40,160 bases of DNA from SIG440 sp045579055. Its GTDB lineage: Bacteria > Bacillota > Clostridia > Monoglobales > Monoglobaceae. The DNA lies in the NCBI GenBank assembly GCA_045579055.1, contig JAZNLK010000025.1, positions 1 to 40,160 of the forward strand. The letters are read 5' to 3'. This document shows, one piece after another, positions 26,306 through 34,865 of this stretch. The position numbers and the translations under genes are program-made. Position 1 is the first letter of the stretch. Every line of letters begins with the position of its first letter. Below the pieces are notes generated by a model that made no database searches, was not told the DNA's origin, and saw only the letters and a program-made list of their open reading frames with translations.

Positions 26306-26602
26306 CTATTTTCTTCCTTTGCCTTCACATCTGGGACAATCAAATTTCAGTTTTCCGTTGCAGGCACCGCAAACGGTGGTTCCTTTACACTTGATGCACA
26401 GCAATGTTGAACCGTTTGCCATGGTTTCCACCCCGTTTTTGCAATACTTGCAGACACCATCGTTGCAGGAAGCACAGGTAACTTTTCCTGAGCCACCGCA
26501 GGTGTCACATTTCATTGCACAAGAGCTGAATACCAGACAACTGATTATTGTTGAAACAATGATTAAAAAAATTGCGGTTTTTCTTAATAATAAGCTATTC
26601 AT
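26306..26602 (-). CDS. Small lipoprotein with six CxxC zinc knuckles (DnaJ zinc-finger-like)
   Basis: The product has 98 residues. A hydrophobic N-terminus ends in VFSSC, a plausible lipobox, so the mature protein would be a lipoprotein tethered outside the membrane. The remaining ~70 residues contain six CxxC pairs: CDTC, CASC, CKYC, CIKC, CGAC and CPRC. Several extend to the CxxCxGxG pattern of the DnaJ central domain (CDTCGGSG, CPRCEGKG). Six pairs would bind up to three zinc ions. No J domain is present. GGAGAGG precedes the ATG. It probably shares a transcript with the amidohydrolase downstream. Function unknown; metal binding or protein binding are both possible. Confidence 0.85.
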   Translation of the reverse strand: MNSLLLRKTAIFLIIVSTIISCLVFSSCAMKCDTCGGSGKVTCASCNDGVCKYCKNGVETMANGSTLLCIKCKGTTVCGACNGKLKFDCPRCEGKGRK

Positions 26603-26637
26603 AACTACCTCTCCTTTTGTGTTATAACAACATATTC

Positions 26638-26666
26638 ATACTAACACATATGGAGTTTTATGTCAA
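26638..26666 (-). promoter_or_regulatory. Promoter of the lipoprotein-amidohydrolase pair
   Basis: On the minus strand a consensus TTGACA (26666-26661) and TAGTAT (26643-26638) are 17 bases apart, about 35 bases upstream of the lipoprotein ATG. Confidence 0.75.
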
Positions 26667-26724
26667 GAAAAGCATTTTTAGGATGTGTCATAAATTCAAT
26701 AACGCATCAATTAAAATAAAACTC

Positions 26725-26753
26725 TTGAAAAATCCGTATTTTTATGGTAAAAT
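26725..26753 (+). promoter_or_regulatory. galE promoter
   Basis: TTGAAA (26725-26730) and TAAAAT (26748-26753) have a 17-base spacer. They sit about 50 bases before the galE ATG and back to back with the lipoprotein promoter. Confidence 0.7.
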
Positions 26754-26803
26754 ATAATTTCAAAATTAATACTGTTATGAAAATAACAGACAGGAGGTAT
26801 ATT

Positions 26804-27817
26804 ATGCATATTTTGGTTACAGGCGGTGCAGGTTATATTGGTAGCCATACCTGCGTTCAGCTGCTTAATGCAGGCTACGAAGTTACGGTTGTTGACAATC
26901 TTTCAAACAGCTGTGAGGAATCCCTCATCAGAGTTAAAAAGATTACAGGCAAAGACCTGAAGTTTTATAAAGTCGATATGGTGGATAAGGATGCACTGGA
27001 GGTTCTTTTCAAGGAAAACAAGTTCGATGCGGTTATTCACTTTGCAGGTCTCAAGGCTGTTGGCGAATCTGTTGCCATGCCCCTTGCATATTATCACAAC
27101 AATCTTTACAGCACAATCAATCTTTGTGAGCTTATGAGCAAATACGGCTGCAAAAAGCTGGTGTTCAGCTCTTCTGCCACTGTGTACGGAAAGCCCCAGT
27201 CTGTTCCCATTCGTGAGGACTTCCCCCTTTCCTGCACAAATCCCTACGGCAGAACAAAGCTGATGATTGAAGAAATTCTCCGTGATTTGGCGGTTGCGGA
27301 TAGTGAATGGGATATTGCACTTCTCAGATATTTCAATCCCGTTGGCGCTCACGAGAGCGGTCTCATCGGTGAAGACCCTCAGGGCATTCCCAACAACCTT
27401 ATGCCGTATATTTCTCAGGTTGCGGTTGGCAAACGTGACTACGTTCACGTTTTCGGAAGTGACTACGATACCCATGACGGTACAGGAGTCCGTGACTATA
27501 TCCACGTAATTGACCTGGCTGACGGTCATCTTTGTGCTTTGAAGAAAATCGAAAATCACGTCGGAGTTGTGACATATAACCTTGGAACAGGCAACGGCTA
27601 CAGCGTTCTTGATATGATTAAGGCATTTGGCAAGGCTTGCGGCAAGGAGCTTCCCTTTAAGCTGGAGGCAAGACGTCCCGGTGATATTGATGCCTGCTAT
27701 GCTGACCCTGCAAAGGCGAAGGCGGAAATCGGCTTTGAAGCAAAGAAAAATCTTGAGGATATGTGTGCCGATACCTGGAGATGGCAGCAGGGTAATCCCA
27801 ACGGATATAAAGAATAA
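26804..27817 (+). CDS. galE: UDP-glucose 4-epimerase GalE
   Basis: The product has about 337 residues, the usual size. It interconverts UDP-galactose and UDP-glucose (Leloir pathway and glycan precursors). The Rossmann motif VTGGAGYIGSHT is at the N-terminus; the catalytic SSATVYG serine/threonine and the NPYGRTK Tyr-x-x-x-Lys pair follow; LRYFNPVGAH and GTGVRDYIHV are GalE-specific. ATG 26804 is chosen because ACAGGAGGT lies 6 bases upstream; the open frame 60 bases earlier covers the promoter. It may serve the beta-galactosidase further on, though it is not in the same operon. Confidence 0.97.
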   Translation: MHILVTGGAGYIGSHTCVQLLNAGYEVTVVDNLSNSCEESLIRVKKITGKDLKFYKVDMVDKDALEVLFKENKFDAVIHFAGLKAVGESVAMPLAYYHNNLYSTINLCELMSKYGCKKLVFSSSATVYGKPQSVPIREDFPLSCTNPYGRTKLMIEEILRDLAVADSEWDIALLRYFNPVGAHESGLIGEDPQGIPNNLMPYISQVAVGKRDYVHVFGSDYDTHDGTGVRDYIHVIDLADGHLCALKKIENHVGVVTYNLGTGNGYSVLDMIKAFGKACGKELPFKLEARRPGDIDACYADPAKAKAEIGFEAKKNLEDMCADTWRWQQGNPNGYKE

Positions 27818-27870
27818 ATAAGAAATAATAAAGAATAATTAATAAATATGGTTGCTTTACTATGCAAAGC
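27811..27870 (+). repeat. A-rich GCTTTGC-hairpin repeat, copy 2
   Basis: Starting at the galE stop codon, AATAAATAAGAAATAATAAA followed by GAATAATTAATAAATAT leads to GGTTGCTTTACTATGCAAAG and a final C. The hairpin arms GCTTTAC/GCAAAGC have one mismatch. It fills the galE-lepA gap. Confidence 0.7.
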
Positions 27871-27899
27871 CTATATTTTCGATTAAGGAAAGAAAAAGA

Positions 27900-29705
27900 A
27901 TGAACGAATATCAGAACAACATACGCAATTTTTCAATTATTGCACATATCGACCACGGAAAGTCAACCCTTGCAGACCGTCTTCTTGAAAAGACCGGCGC
28001 ACTCACAAACCGTGAAATGCAGGATCAGGTTCTTGACAATATGGAGCTTGAAAAGGAACGTGGAATAACAATCAAGGCAAGAGCGGTGCGTCTTCTGTAT
28101 TCCGCAAAGGACGGACAGAAGTATGTGCTGAACCTCATTGACACTCCCGGTCACGTTGACTTCAATTACGAGGTTTCCCGAAGCCTTGCGGCGTGTGAAG
28201 GTGCACTTTTGATTGTTGATGCGGCACAGGGTGTTGAGGCTCAGACCCTGGGCAACACTTATCTTGCCCTGGAACACGACCTTGAGCTTGTTCCCATTAT
28301 CAACAAGATTGACCTGCCCTCGGCAAGACCTGAAGAAATAAAGCAGGAAATCGAAGACGTAATCGGTATTGAGGCACAGAATGCTCCTTGTATTTCCGCA
28401 AAGAACGGAATCAATATCGAGGACGTTCTGGAACGGATTGTTGAAGCTGTTCCCCCTCCCACGGGTGATGAAAATGCACCTCTGAAGGCTCTGATTTTTG
28501 ACTCATATTATGACAGCTACAAGGGCGTTATTGCCTACGTCCGTGTGGTTGACGGCAAGGTGAAAACCGGTGATATGATAAAGATGATGGCGACAGAAAG
28601 CAACTTTGATGTGGTTGAAGTGGGATATCTCAATCCTTTGGGAATGCTCCCTGCTGACGAAATCAAAGCGGGCGAGGTTGGATATATCACAGCCAGCATC
28701 AAAAACGTTCGTGAGGTTCGTGTTGGCGATACGATCACAACCCTCGAAAAGGGAGCGGCGGAGGCTCTTCCCGGCTATAAGGAAGTTCAGCCAATGGTGT
28801 ATTCGGGTGTTTATCCTGCCGACGGTGCAAGATACAACGACCTTCGTGATGCCTTGGAAAAGCTTCAGCTTAACGATGCGGCACTCCAGTTCGAAGCGGA
28901 AACATCTGTTGCTCTGGGATTCGGGTTTCGTTGCGGATTTCTGGGACTTCTTCATATGGAAATCATTCAGGAGCGACTTGAAAGGGAATATAATCTTGAC
29001 CTTGTGACAACGGCACCTTCGGTTGAGTATGAAGTGTTCAAAACCGACGGAACAAAGCTGCTTATTTCAAACCCCACAAACCTTCCGGAGCCTCAGGAAA
29101 TTGACTATATGACCGAGCCGATTGTTGCGGCAAATATTATGACTCCAAAGGAATTTGTGGGAAGCATTATGGAGCTGTGTCAGGAACGCCGTGGTATGTA
29201 TATTGATATGACTTACCTTGATGCAAACCGTGTGACCCTGAAATATGAGTTGCCGCTGAATGAAATTATTTACGATTTCTTTGATGCATTGAAGTCCAGA
29301 ACAAGAGGCTATGCGTCATTTGACTACGAAATGAAGAACTATCAGAAGTCGGACCTTGTGAAGCTGGATATTCTGCTCAATGGCGATATGGTGGATGCTC
29401 TTTCCTTCATTGTTCATAAGGATAATGCCTATGCACGAGGCAGGAGAATTGCTGAAAAGCTTAAGGAATCAATTCCCCGTCAGCTTTTTGAAATCCCCAT
29501 TCAGGCGGCAATCGGAAACAAGATTATTGCCCGTGAAACCGTTCGTGCAATGCGGAAAGACGTTCTTGCCAAGTGTTACGGCGGTGATATTACCCGAAAG
29601 AAGAAGCTTCTTGAAAAACAGAAGGAAGGCAAAAAGCGTATGCGTCAGGTGGGGACTGTTGAAGTACCCCAGGAGGCATTTATGTCGGTGCTTAAACTGG
29701 ACTAA
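27900..29705 (+). CDS. lepA: Elongation factor 4 (LepA), back-translocating GTPase
   Basis: The product has about 601 residues, full length. LepA is a ribosome-bound translational GTPase that can back-translocate and aids translation under ionic stress. Visible motifs: G1 AHIDHGKST near residue 15, the RGITIKA switch region, DTPGHVDFNYEVSRSLAAC, NKIDLPSA for guanine recognition, and a C-terminal AKCYGGDITRKKKLLEKQKE followed by GKKRMRQVG, a LepA hallmark. ATG 27900 follows AAGGAAAGAAA; the open frame 48 bases upstream lies in the repeat hairpin. lepA next to hemW is a common pairing in Firmicutes. Confidence 0.98.
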   Translation: MNEYQNNIRNFSIIAHIDHGKSTLADRLLEKTGALTNREMQDQVLDNMELEKERGITIKARAVRLLYSAKDGQKYVLNLIDTPGHVDFNYEVSRSLAACEGALLIVDAAQGVEAQTLGNTYLALEHDLELVPIINKIDLPSARPEEIKQEIEDVIGIEAQNAPCISAKNGINIEDVLERIVEAVPPPTGDENAPLKALIFDSYYDSYKGVIAYVRVVDGKVKTGDMIKMMATESNFDVVEVGYLNPLGMLPADEIKAGEVGYITASIKNVREVRVGDTITTLEKGAAEALPGYKEVQPMVYSGVYPADGARYNDLRDALEKLQLNDAALQFEAETSVALGFGFRCGFLGLLHMEIIQERLEREYNLDLVTTAPSVEYEVFKTDGTKLLISNPTNLPEPQEIDYMTEPIVAANIMTPKEFVGSIMELCQERRGMYIDMTYLDANRVTLKYELPLNEIIYDFFDALKSRTRGYASFDYEMKNYQKSDLVKLDILLNGDMVDALSFIVHKDNAYARGRRIAEKLKESIPRQLFEIPIQAAIGNKIIARETVRAMRKDVLAKCYGGDITRKKKLLEKQKEGKKRMRQVGTVEVPQEAFMSVLKLD

Positions 29706-29707
29706 AA

Positions 29708-29760
29708 GCGGCTTTGCCTAAAAGAATAAAGAAGATTGAATAAATTATAAAGAATAAATA
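29708..29760 (+). repeat. A-rich GCTTTGC repeat, half copy
   Basis: GCGGCTTTGCC is followed by AAAGAATAAAGAAGATTGAA and TAAATTATAAAGAATAAAT. The A-rich part nearly equals the one at 25168-25192, but the second hairpin arm GCAAAGC is missing and the arm precedes rather than follows the A-rich run. Confidence 0.55.
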
Positions 29761-29772
29761 TTGAGGAAGAAA

Positions 29773-30891
29773 ATGAAAACATTAGGACTTTATATTCATA
29801 TTCCGTTCTGCAAGTCAAAGTGCGGTTATTGCGACTTTAATTCTTATGCAGGCAAGGAAGAGTATATGGAGTCCTATTTTTCTGCTCTGATGAAGGAAAT
29901 TGAGGATGTGGCAAAGAATTATCCCTTGCCTGTGGACACAATCTATTTCGGTGGCGGAACACCGACTTTTGTAGACACAAAGTATACTTGTGCTGCACTT
30001 GGCAGAATAAAAGAATTGTTTGAACAATGTTCAAATTGTGAAATCTCCATTGAATGCAATCCGGGAACAATCGGGTATGAGGGTTTGAAAAAACTGCGTG
30101 ATGCAGGCTTCAACCGCCTGAGCATAGGACTTCAGTCTGCTGACAACGGATGTCTGAAGTCCCTTGGGCGAATCCATACCTTTGAAGAGTTTTCGGAGTG
30201 CTTTAAGAGTGCGAGAATGGCGGGTTTTGAAAATATCTCCCTTGACCTGATGTACGGACTTCCTGACCAGACAATGAAGGAATGGAGGGAAACTCTTGAA
30301 AGTGCAGTGAATTTCGGCACGGAGCATATTTCCTGCTATTCGTTGAAGGTGGAGGAGGGCACGCCCTTTGCCAAAAGAGAACTTAATCTCCCCGATGATG
30401 ACACCGTTGCGGATATGTATGAGTTTGCGGTTGAATTTCTGGCAGAACAGGGGTATGACCGTTATGAGATATCTAATTTCGCAAGGGAGGGCTTTGAATC
30501 ACGGCATAATCTGAAATACTGGAAATGTGATGACTTTGTGGGAATTGGTGCAGGTGCATTTTCCTGTGCAGACGGAGTCAGATTTTCTAATATTTTGGAC
30601 TTGAAAGAGTATATTGAAGGTATTGAATTGAAGGGTTCTGCTGTTGAAAGTACGGAAACCCTTTCGGACTTCGATAAAATCAGTGAATTTGTGTTTTTGG
30701 GACTTCGTTTGAAGACCGGAATTTCCGAAACAGAGTTTCAGAACAGATTTAATCTGAACATTGATGAAATATTTGGAAGTCAAATTGAAAAGTATACGAA
30801 AATAGGATTTCTGATTCGTGAAAACGGAAATATTTATTTTTCGGACAAGGGTTTTTTTGTCAGCAACACAATTCTTTCGGATTTTGTGTAA
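29773..30891 (+). CDS. hemW: HemW-type radical SAM protein (heme chaperone, HemN-like)
   Basis: The product has about 372 residues. The radical SAM motif CKSKCGYCDF is at residues 13-22. The phenylalanine after the third cysteine marks HemW rather than true HemN coproporphyrinogen dehydrogenase, which has a fourth cysteine. YFGGGTPTF, LRDAGFNRLSIGLQS, GFENISLDLMYGLPDQT and GYDRYEISNFA are family signatures. HemW binds heme and is thought to deliver it to membrane respiratory enzymes. The ATG at 29773 is preceded by GAGGAAG; an in-frame TTG at 29761 is less likely. The hrcA-grpE-dnaK group that often follows in Firmicutes is absent here. Confidence 0.95.
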   Translation: MKTLGLYIHIPFCKSKCGYCDFNSYAGKEEYMESYFSALMKEIEDVAKNYPLPVDTIYFGGGTPTFVDTKYTCAALGRIKELFEQCSNCEISIECNPGTIGYEGLKKLRDAGFNRLSIGLQSADNGCLKSLGRIHTFEEFSECFKSARMAGFENISLDLMYGLPDQTMKEWRETLESAVNFGTEHISCYSLKVEEGTPFAKRELNLPDDDTVADMYEFAVEFLAEQGYDRYEISNFAREGFESRHNLKYWKCDDFVGIGAGAFSCADGVRFSNILDLKEYIEGIELKGSAVESTETLSDFDKISEFVFLGLRLKTGISETEFQNRFNLNIDEIFGSQIEKYTKIGFLIRENGNIYFSDKGFFVSNTILSDFV

Positions 30892-30897
30892 AACCCC

Positions 30898-30926
30898 TTG
30901 CGGAATTCTGAATATTGTGGTATACT
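30898..30926 (+). promoter_or_regulatory. tRNA-Arg promoter
   Basis: TTGCGG (30898-30903) and TATACT (30921-30926) are 17 bases apart. The tRNA begins about 70 bases downstream. Confidence 0.6.
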
Positions 30927-30998
30927 CTGTAAATATAAGCCCTTTGATTTGAATCTTAGGAGGGGCTTGAGTTTGGAAAAATTGAAAATTAAATATAT

Positions 30999-31073
30999 GC
31001 CCCCTTAGTTAAATGGATATAATAAACCCCTCCTAAGGGTTAGTTGTGAGTTCGATTCTCGCAGGGGGTGCCA
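30999..31073 (+). tRNA. tRNA-Arg (anticodon CCT), CCA encoded
   Basis: A complete cloverleaf can be drawn: acceptor GCCCCCT (30999-31005) with AGGGGGT (31063-31069), D stem GTTA/TAAT, anticodon stem AACCC/GGGTT with loop CTCCTAA (anticodon CCT at 31032-31034), T stem GTGAG/CTCGC with loop TTCGATT, discriminator G and encoded CCA. The first acceptor pair is G-U rather than G-C. The CCU anticodon reads the AGG arginine codon. Confidence 0.93.
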
Positions 31074-31084
31074 TAAAAAATTGT

Positions 31085-31111
31085 AGATTCTGATAGAATC
31101 TGCTTTTTTTT
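31085..31111 (+). terminator. tRNA-Arg terminator
   Basis: AGATTCT-GAT-AGAATCT (31085-31101) is a perfect 7-bp hairpin followed by GC and eight T. It lies 11 bases after the tRNA. Confidence 0.85.
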
Positions 31112-31147
31112 GATGAAGAGTTTTCTTTGGGAACATTAAGAGGTATT

Positions 31148-31297
31148 ATGATATACTTTATTGTTGAAGGCGGATTTAATTTAGCTGAGCCCTTGTTGCA
31201 AAAGTGGTCAGTTTTGTGCATACTGTGTGTTATTTGGGATATTGCATTTGGGGATATTATGGTGTACAATTACAGTATATGTGGCGAGCTTGATTAA
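31148..31297 (+). CDS. Possible small ORF before the beta-galactosidase gene
   Basis: A 49-codon ORF opens with ATG 31148 after AAGAGG and reads MIYFIVEGGFNLAEP then a hydrophobic WSVLCILCVIWDIAF stretch, ending 31 bases before the beta-galactosidase start. I recognise no family. It could be a short membrane peptide or a chance frame in AT-rich sequence. Confidence 0.2.
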   Translation: MIYFIVEGGFNLAEPLLQKWSVLCILCVIWDIAFGDIMVYNYSICGELD

Positions 31298-31328
31298 AAT
31301 GCCTATGACAGAAAGGAACACGATATCT

Positions 31329-34172
31329 ATGAGAATGTATGAGGATTTGAGACATATAAGTGAAAACCGTATGCCACAAAGGGCATATTATATACCTCAG
31401 GGCGGCTACACTCTTCTTAACGGCATCTGGGATTTCAAGTTCTACGACTGCGATTATGAGGAAGAGTTTCTTCAGAAGGATTGGAAAACTATTGAAGTGC
31501 CTTCCTGCTGGCAGTTGAAGGGATACGAAAACCCCAACTACACAAATGTTGCATACCCCTATCCCTATGACCCTCCGTATGTCCCCGACAAGAATCCCAT
31601 GGGCGTGTATCAGAGGGAGTTTGAAGTCGAGAACCCGGGCAGAAAGACCTATATGGTTTTTGAGGGGGTTTCATCGAGCCTTGAGCTTTTTGTTAACGGC
31701 GGATATGTGGGTTACAGTCAGGGAAGTCATCTTCAGGCGGAATTTGATATAAGCGAGTTTGTTGTCAAGGGCACCAACACCGTCACCGCAAAGGTTCGCA
31801 AGTGGTGCAGCGGCAGTTATCTTGAGGATCAGGACTTTTTCAGATTTAACGGCATTTTCAGGGACGTTTACCTTTTGTCAAGACCTGAGGGTCATATCGG
31901 AGACATAAAAATAACAACTGAGGATAATCGGATTTGTGTGGATTTTCAGGGAAAGGCAAAAATTTCGCTTTTTGATGCGGAAAAGCGGCGTCTGGGAAAA
32001 ATAAATGCGGAAGAGATTGCGGAATTTACCGTGGACAATCCCATTTTGTGGAATGCGGAAAAACCTTATCTTTATGAGCTCGTTTTTGAATATAAGGGAG
32101 AGGTTATTTCTCAGAAGGTGGGTTTTGTTTCTTATGGAATCGGCACCCAAAAGGAATTTCTGGTAAACGGTGTTGAAGTGAAGCTCAAGGGCGTTAATCA
32201 TCACGACACCCATCCCACAAAGGGTTGGGTAATGTCGGATGAGGACATACGTCACGACTTGGTTTTGATGAAGAAGCTGAACATCAACACAATCAGAACA
32301 TCTCATTATCCGCCAACACCAAAATTTCTTGAAATGTGTGACGAGTTGGGTTTTTATGTTATGCTTGAAACCGACCTTGAGTGTCACGGCGGCGTCAGCA
32401 GAGAACGGCAGTATTTGGGTTATGACTGCATTGCCAACCCCGACAAATGGGTTTGTGCAATACCTGAGTGGAAGGACGCCTTTGTTGACCGTATGATGAG
32501 GGCATATAACCGTGACAAAAACCGTTGCTCAATTTTTGCTTGGTCAACAGGCAATGAAAGCGGTCACGGCGACAATCATCTTGCTATGATTGAATATATC
32601 AGAAAAAATGACCACAAAAGACTTGTTCATTGCGAAGATGCTTCCAGGATGTCCGAGGATTATAATATGCCGGAATATGCAGAACGTGCGGATGTCTTCT
32701 CGAGAATGTATGAGAGTGTCGAAAAAGTGATTGAAAGAGCGGAAAATCCGGACTTTGATTATCCCTATTTTATGTGCGAATACAGTCACGCCATGGGCAA
32801 CGGTCCGGGAGATGTGTTTGATTACTGGGATGTTGTTTATAAGCACAAAAAGCTCATTGGCGGCTGTGTGTGGGAATGGGCAGATCATACTGTTCTGGTG
32901 GACGGTGTGCCCAGATTCGGCGGAGATTTCCCGGGCGAACTGACCCACGACGGAAACTTCTGCAGCGACGGAATGGTGTTCCACAACCGTCAGCTGAAGG
33001 CAGGCTCCCTGGAGGTTAAAGCCGCTTATCAGTATATGGATTGCACCCTTCAGGGGGATGAAATTACAATTCTGAACAGATATGACTTTACAAATCTTTC
33101 GGAATTTGACTTCAAATATGAAATAAATGTTGACGGTGAAATTATCCGTGAAGGCAGACAGACTTTGGATATTGAACCCAAGGGAACAGCAAAAGTTCAG
33201 ATTCCCCTGCCGCTCAGTTGCAGGCTTGGAGCTTTTGTGAACTGTTATCTTTACGATCGGAATGGTTATTGCACCGCACAAAAGCAATTGGAAATCCCCT
33301 GTGAAATCAAAAGCCCGGCGGCAGTGAATACGGATGCGGCACAAGTCACCGAAGATGCACATTGGATTGTGTTCAGCGGTCAGAATTTCAAGTACGGATT
33401 TTCAAAGGATTTGGGAACATTTGCAAGCCTTGTGAAGGACGGAGAAGAACAGCTTTTTGCACCTGTTTGGCTCACGGTTCTTCGTGCTCCCACAGATAAC
33501 GAGCGAAAAATCAAGAATGATTGGTATTATGGCACAATGCACTGCGGAGAAAACTTCGACCGTCAGTTCAACAAGGTTTACGAATGGGTGCTGTGCCATG
33601 ACGAGCTGACGGTGAAGGGCAGTCTTTCGGGTGTTTCAAGAACGCCGTTTTTCAGATATACCGTGAAGTATAGGGTATCGGCTGAGGGGGTTATAAGTGT
33701 GACCCTGGACGGCGAAGTCAAGGAGGAGTGTTTGTGGCTTCCGAGACTTGGCTTTGAGTTCAAGGTTCCCAAGGATAAAGGCAAGTTCCGTTATTTCGGT
33801 ATGGGACCCCACGAAAATTATTGCGATATGCATCATGCATCTATGATTGACTGGTACGAAAGCAATGCGGAAAAGGAATATGTTCCCTACATAATGCCTC
33901 AGGAACACGGCAATCACACAAGAACAAAGGCTCTTGAGGTGAAAAACGGGTTGACCTTTGAAAGTGAAAAAATGGAAATCAATGTGTCGGAATATTCCGG
34001 TGAAACCCTTATGCAGGCACAGCATCAGGACGAATTGCGAAAGTCGCCTTGCATAAATATCCGCATAGACTATAAGAATTCGGGCATAGGAACGGCATCC
34101 TGCGGACCGGAGCTTATGGAAAAATACCGCTTGTGGGAGAAGGATATTCACTTTGAATTCAGCATCAGATAA
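31329..34172 (+). CDS. lacZ: Beta-galactosidase, GH2 (LacZ type)
   Basis: The product has about 947 residues, close to LacZ length. It hydrolyses terminal beta-galactosides and, lacking a signal peptide, acts in the cytoplasm. Domains in order: jelly-roll sugar-binding (starting RMPQRAYYIPQGG; VPSCWQLKGYENPNYTNVAY), Ig-like domains, GH2 TIM barrel (IRTSHYPPTPKFLEMCDELG), Ig-like, and the C-terminal Bgal_small_N domain (RAPTDNERK, GMGPHENYCD). Acid/base Glu 410 is in GNESGHG and nucleophile Glu 484 is in MCEYSHAMGNG, with the spacing expected. ATG 31329 has AAAGGA 11 bases upstream; the frame is open 102 bases further but without a better site. It heads a likely operon with the next three genes. 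Confidence 0.96.
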   Translation: MRMYEDLRHISENRMPQRAYYIPQGGYTLLNGIWDFKFYDCDYEEEFLQKDWKTIEVPSCWQLKGYENPNYTNVAYPYPYDPPYVPDKNPMGVYQREFEVENPGRKTYMVFEGVSSSLELFVNGGYVGYSQGSHLQAEFDISEFVVKGTNTVTAKVRKWCSGSYLEDQDFFRFNGIFRDVYLLSRPEGHIGDIKITTEDNRICVDFQGKAKISLFDAEKRRLGKINAEEIAEFTVDNPILWNAEKPYLYELVFEYKGEVISQKVGFVSYGIGTQKEFLVNGVEVKLKGVNHHDTHPTKGWVMSDEDIRHDLVLMKKLNINTIRTSHYPPTPKFLEMCDELGFYVMLETDLECHGGVSRERQYLGYDCIANPDKWVCAIPEWKDAFVDRMMRAYNRDKNRCSIFAWSTGNESGHGDNHLAMIEYIRKNDHKRLVHCEDASRMSEDYNMPEYAERADVFSRMYESVEKVIERAENPDFDYPYFMCEYSHAMGNGPGDVFDYWDVVYKHKKLIGGCVWEWADHTVLVDGVPRFGGDFPGELTHDGNFCSDGMVFHNRQLKAGSLEVKAAYQYMDCTLQGDEITILNRYDFTNLSEFDFKYEINVDGEIIREGRQTLDIEPKGTAKVQIPLPLSCRLGAFVNCYLYDRNGYCTAQKQLEIPCEIKSPAAVNTDAAQVTEDAHWIVFSGQNFKYGFSKDLGTFASLVKDGEEQLFAPVWLTVLRAPTDNERKIKNDWYYGTMHCGENFDRQFNKVYEWVLCHDELTVKGSLSGVSRTPFFRYTVKYRVSAEGVISVTLDGEVKEECLWLPRLGFEFKVPKDKGKFRYFGMGPHENYCDMHHASMIDWYESNAEKEYVPYIMPQEHGNHTRTKALEVKNGLTFESEKMEINVSEYSGETLMQAQHQDELRKSPCINIRIDYKNSGIGTASCGPELMEKYRLWEKDIHFEFSIR

Positions 34173-34200
34173 TATTTTGAATTTTAATACGGAGGGAAAT

Positions 34201-34845
34201 ATGAGTACAACACAGATTTATCTTATTCGTCACGGACAGTCTCAGGGCAATTTCAGAAAGGCATTTCTTGGTCATACCGACCTTGACCTGACCGAAATGG
34301 GACATCAGCAGGCGGAGAACGTGGCAAAATTTCTTGAGGATAAAAAGGTTGATGTGATTTATTCCAGCGACCTTATCAGAGCCTATAACACGGCGGTGCA
34401 CACGGCTGAAATGAAGGGAATGGAGATTATAAAGAATCGGAATCTTCGTGAGATTTATGCCGGTGAATGGGAGAACCATACCTTTGATGAGTTGAGAGAG
34501 CTTTATGCCGAGTCCTTTGGTCATTGGAGTGAAGATATAGGAACGTCACGATGCGATGGTGGTGAGAGTGCTTTGGAGCTTCAGGCACGGATATCAGAAG
34601 AAATAACCAGGATTGCTCAGGAAAATCCGGGAAAAACGGTTTTTATATTTACTCACGCAACACCCATTCGGGTTTTCAAGGCATTCTGTGACAACTGTAC
34701 TCCCGAGACAATAAAGGACGTGCCTTGGGCATCAAATGCGTCGGTATCCCATTTTGAATACCGTGACGGCAAGTTTTCGGTGATTGAATACGGCTTTGAC
34801 AGCTTCCACGGCGACGACATCAGCACAATTCCTGCGAATGTATGA
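34201..34845 (+). CDS. Histidine phosphatase family protein (phosphoglycerate mutase-like)
   Basis: The product has about 214 residues. The phosphohistidine motif LIRHGQSQGN (His 11) opens the protein; DLDLTEMGHQQAENVA, IYSSDLIRAYNTA, LREIYAGEWEN and the second histidine in FTHATPIRVFKAF follow, all of the RHG superfamily. The size and the DGGESALELQAR stretch point to a broad-specificity phosphatase or an alpha-ribazole-type phosphatase rather than a glycolytic mutase; the substrate is not resolvable. ATG 34201 follows CGGAGGGAAAT and lies 28 bases after the beta-galactosidase stop, in the same transcription unit. Confidence 0.93.
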   Translation: MSTTQIYLIRHGQSQGNFRKAFLGHTDLDLTEMGHQQAENVAKFLEDKKVDVIYSSDLIRAYNTAVHTAEMKGMEIIKNRNLREIYAGEWENHTFDELRELYAESFGHWSEDIGTSRCDGGESALELQARISEEITRIAQENPGKTVFIFTHATPIRVFKAFCDNCTPETIKDVPWASNASVSHFEYRDGKFSVIEYGFDSFHGDDISTIPANV

Positions 34846-34865
34846 TTGGGAGGCTTTGATGCTTT

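Noticed and set aside
30967..31008. Possible leader peptide (TTG start, ending in the tRNA) after AGGAGGGG
   Set aside because: A strong Shine-Dalgarno-like AGGAGGGG precedes a 12-14 codon frame whose stop is inside the tRNA. A translated peptide overlapping a mature tRNA is unlikely; the motif may be chance or part of a small hairpin.
31033..31269. 78-codon minus-strand ORF ending MAPPARIELTTNP
   Set aside because: The end of the ORF is the complement of the tRNA-Arg 3' half, a well-known source of false proteins.
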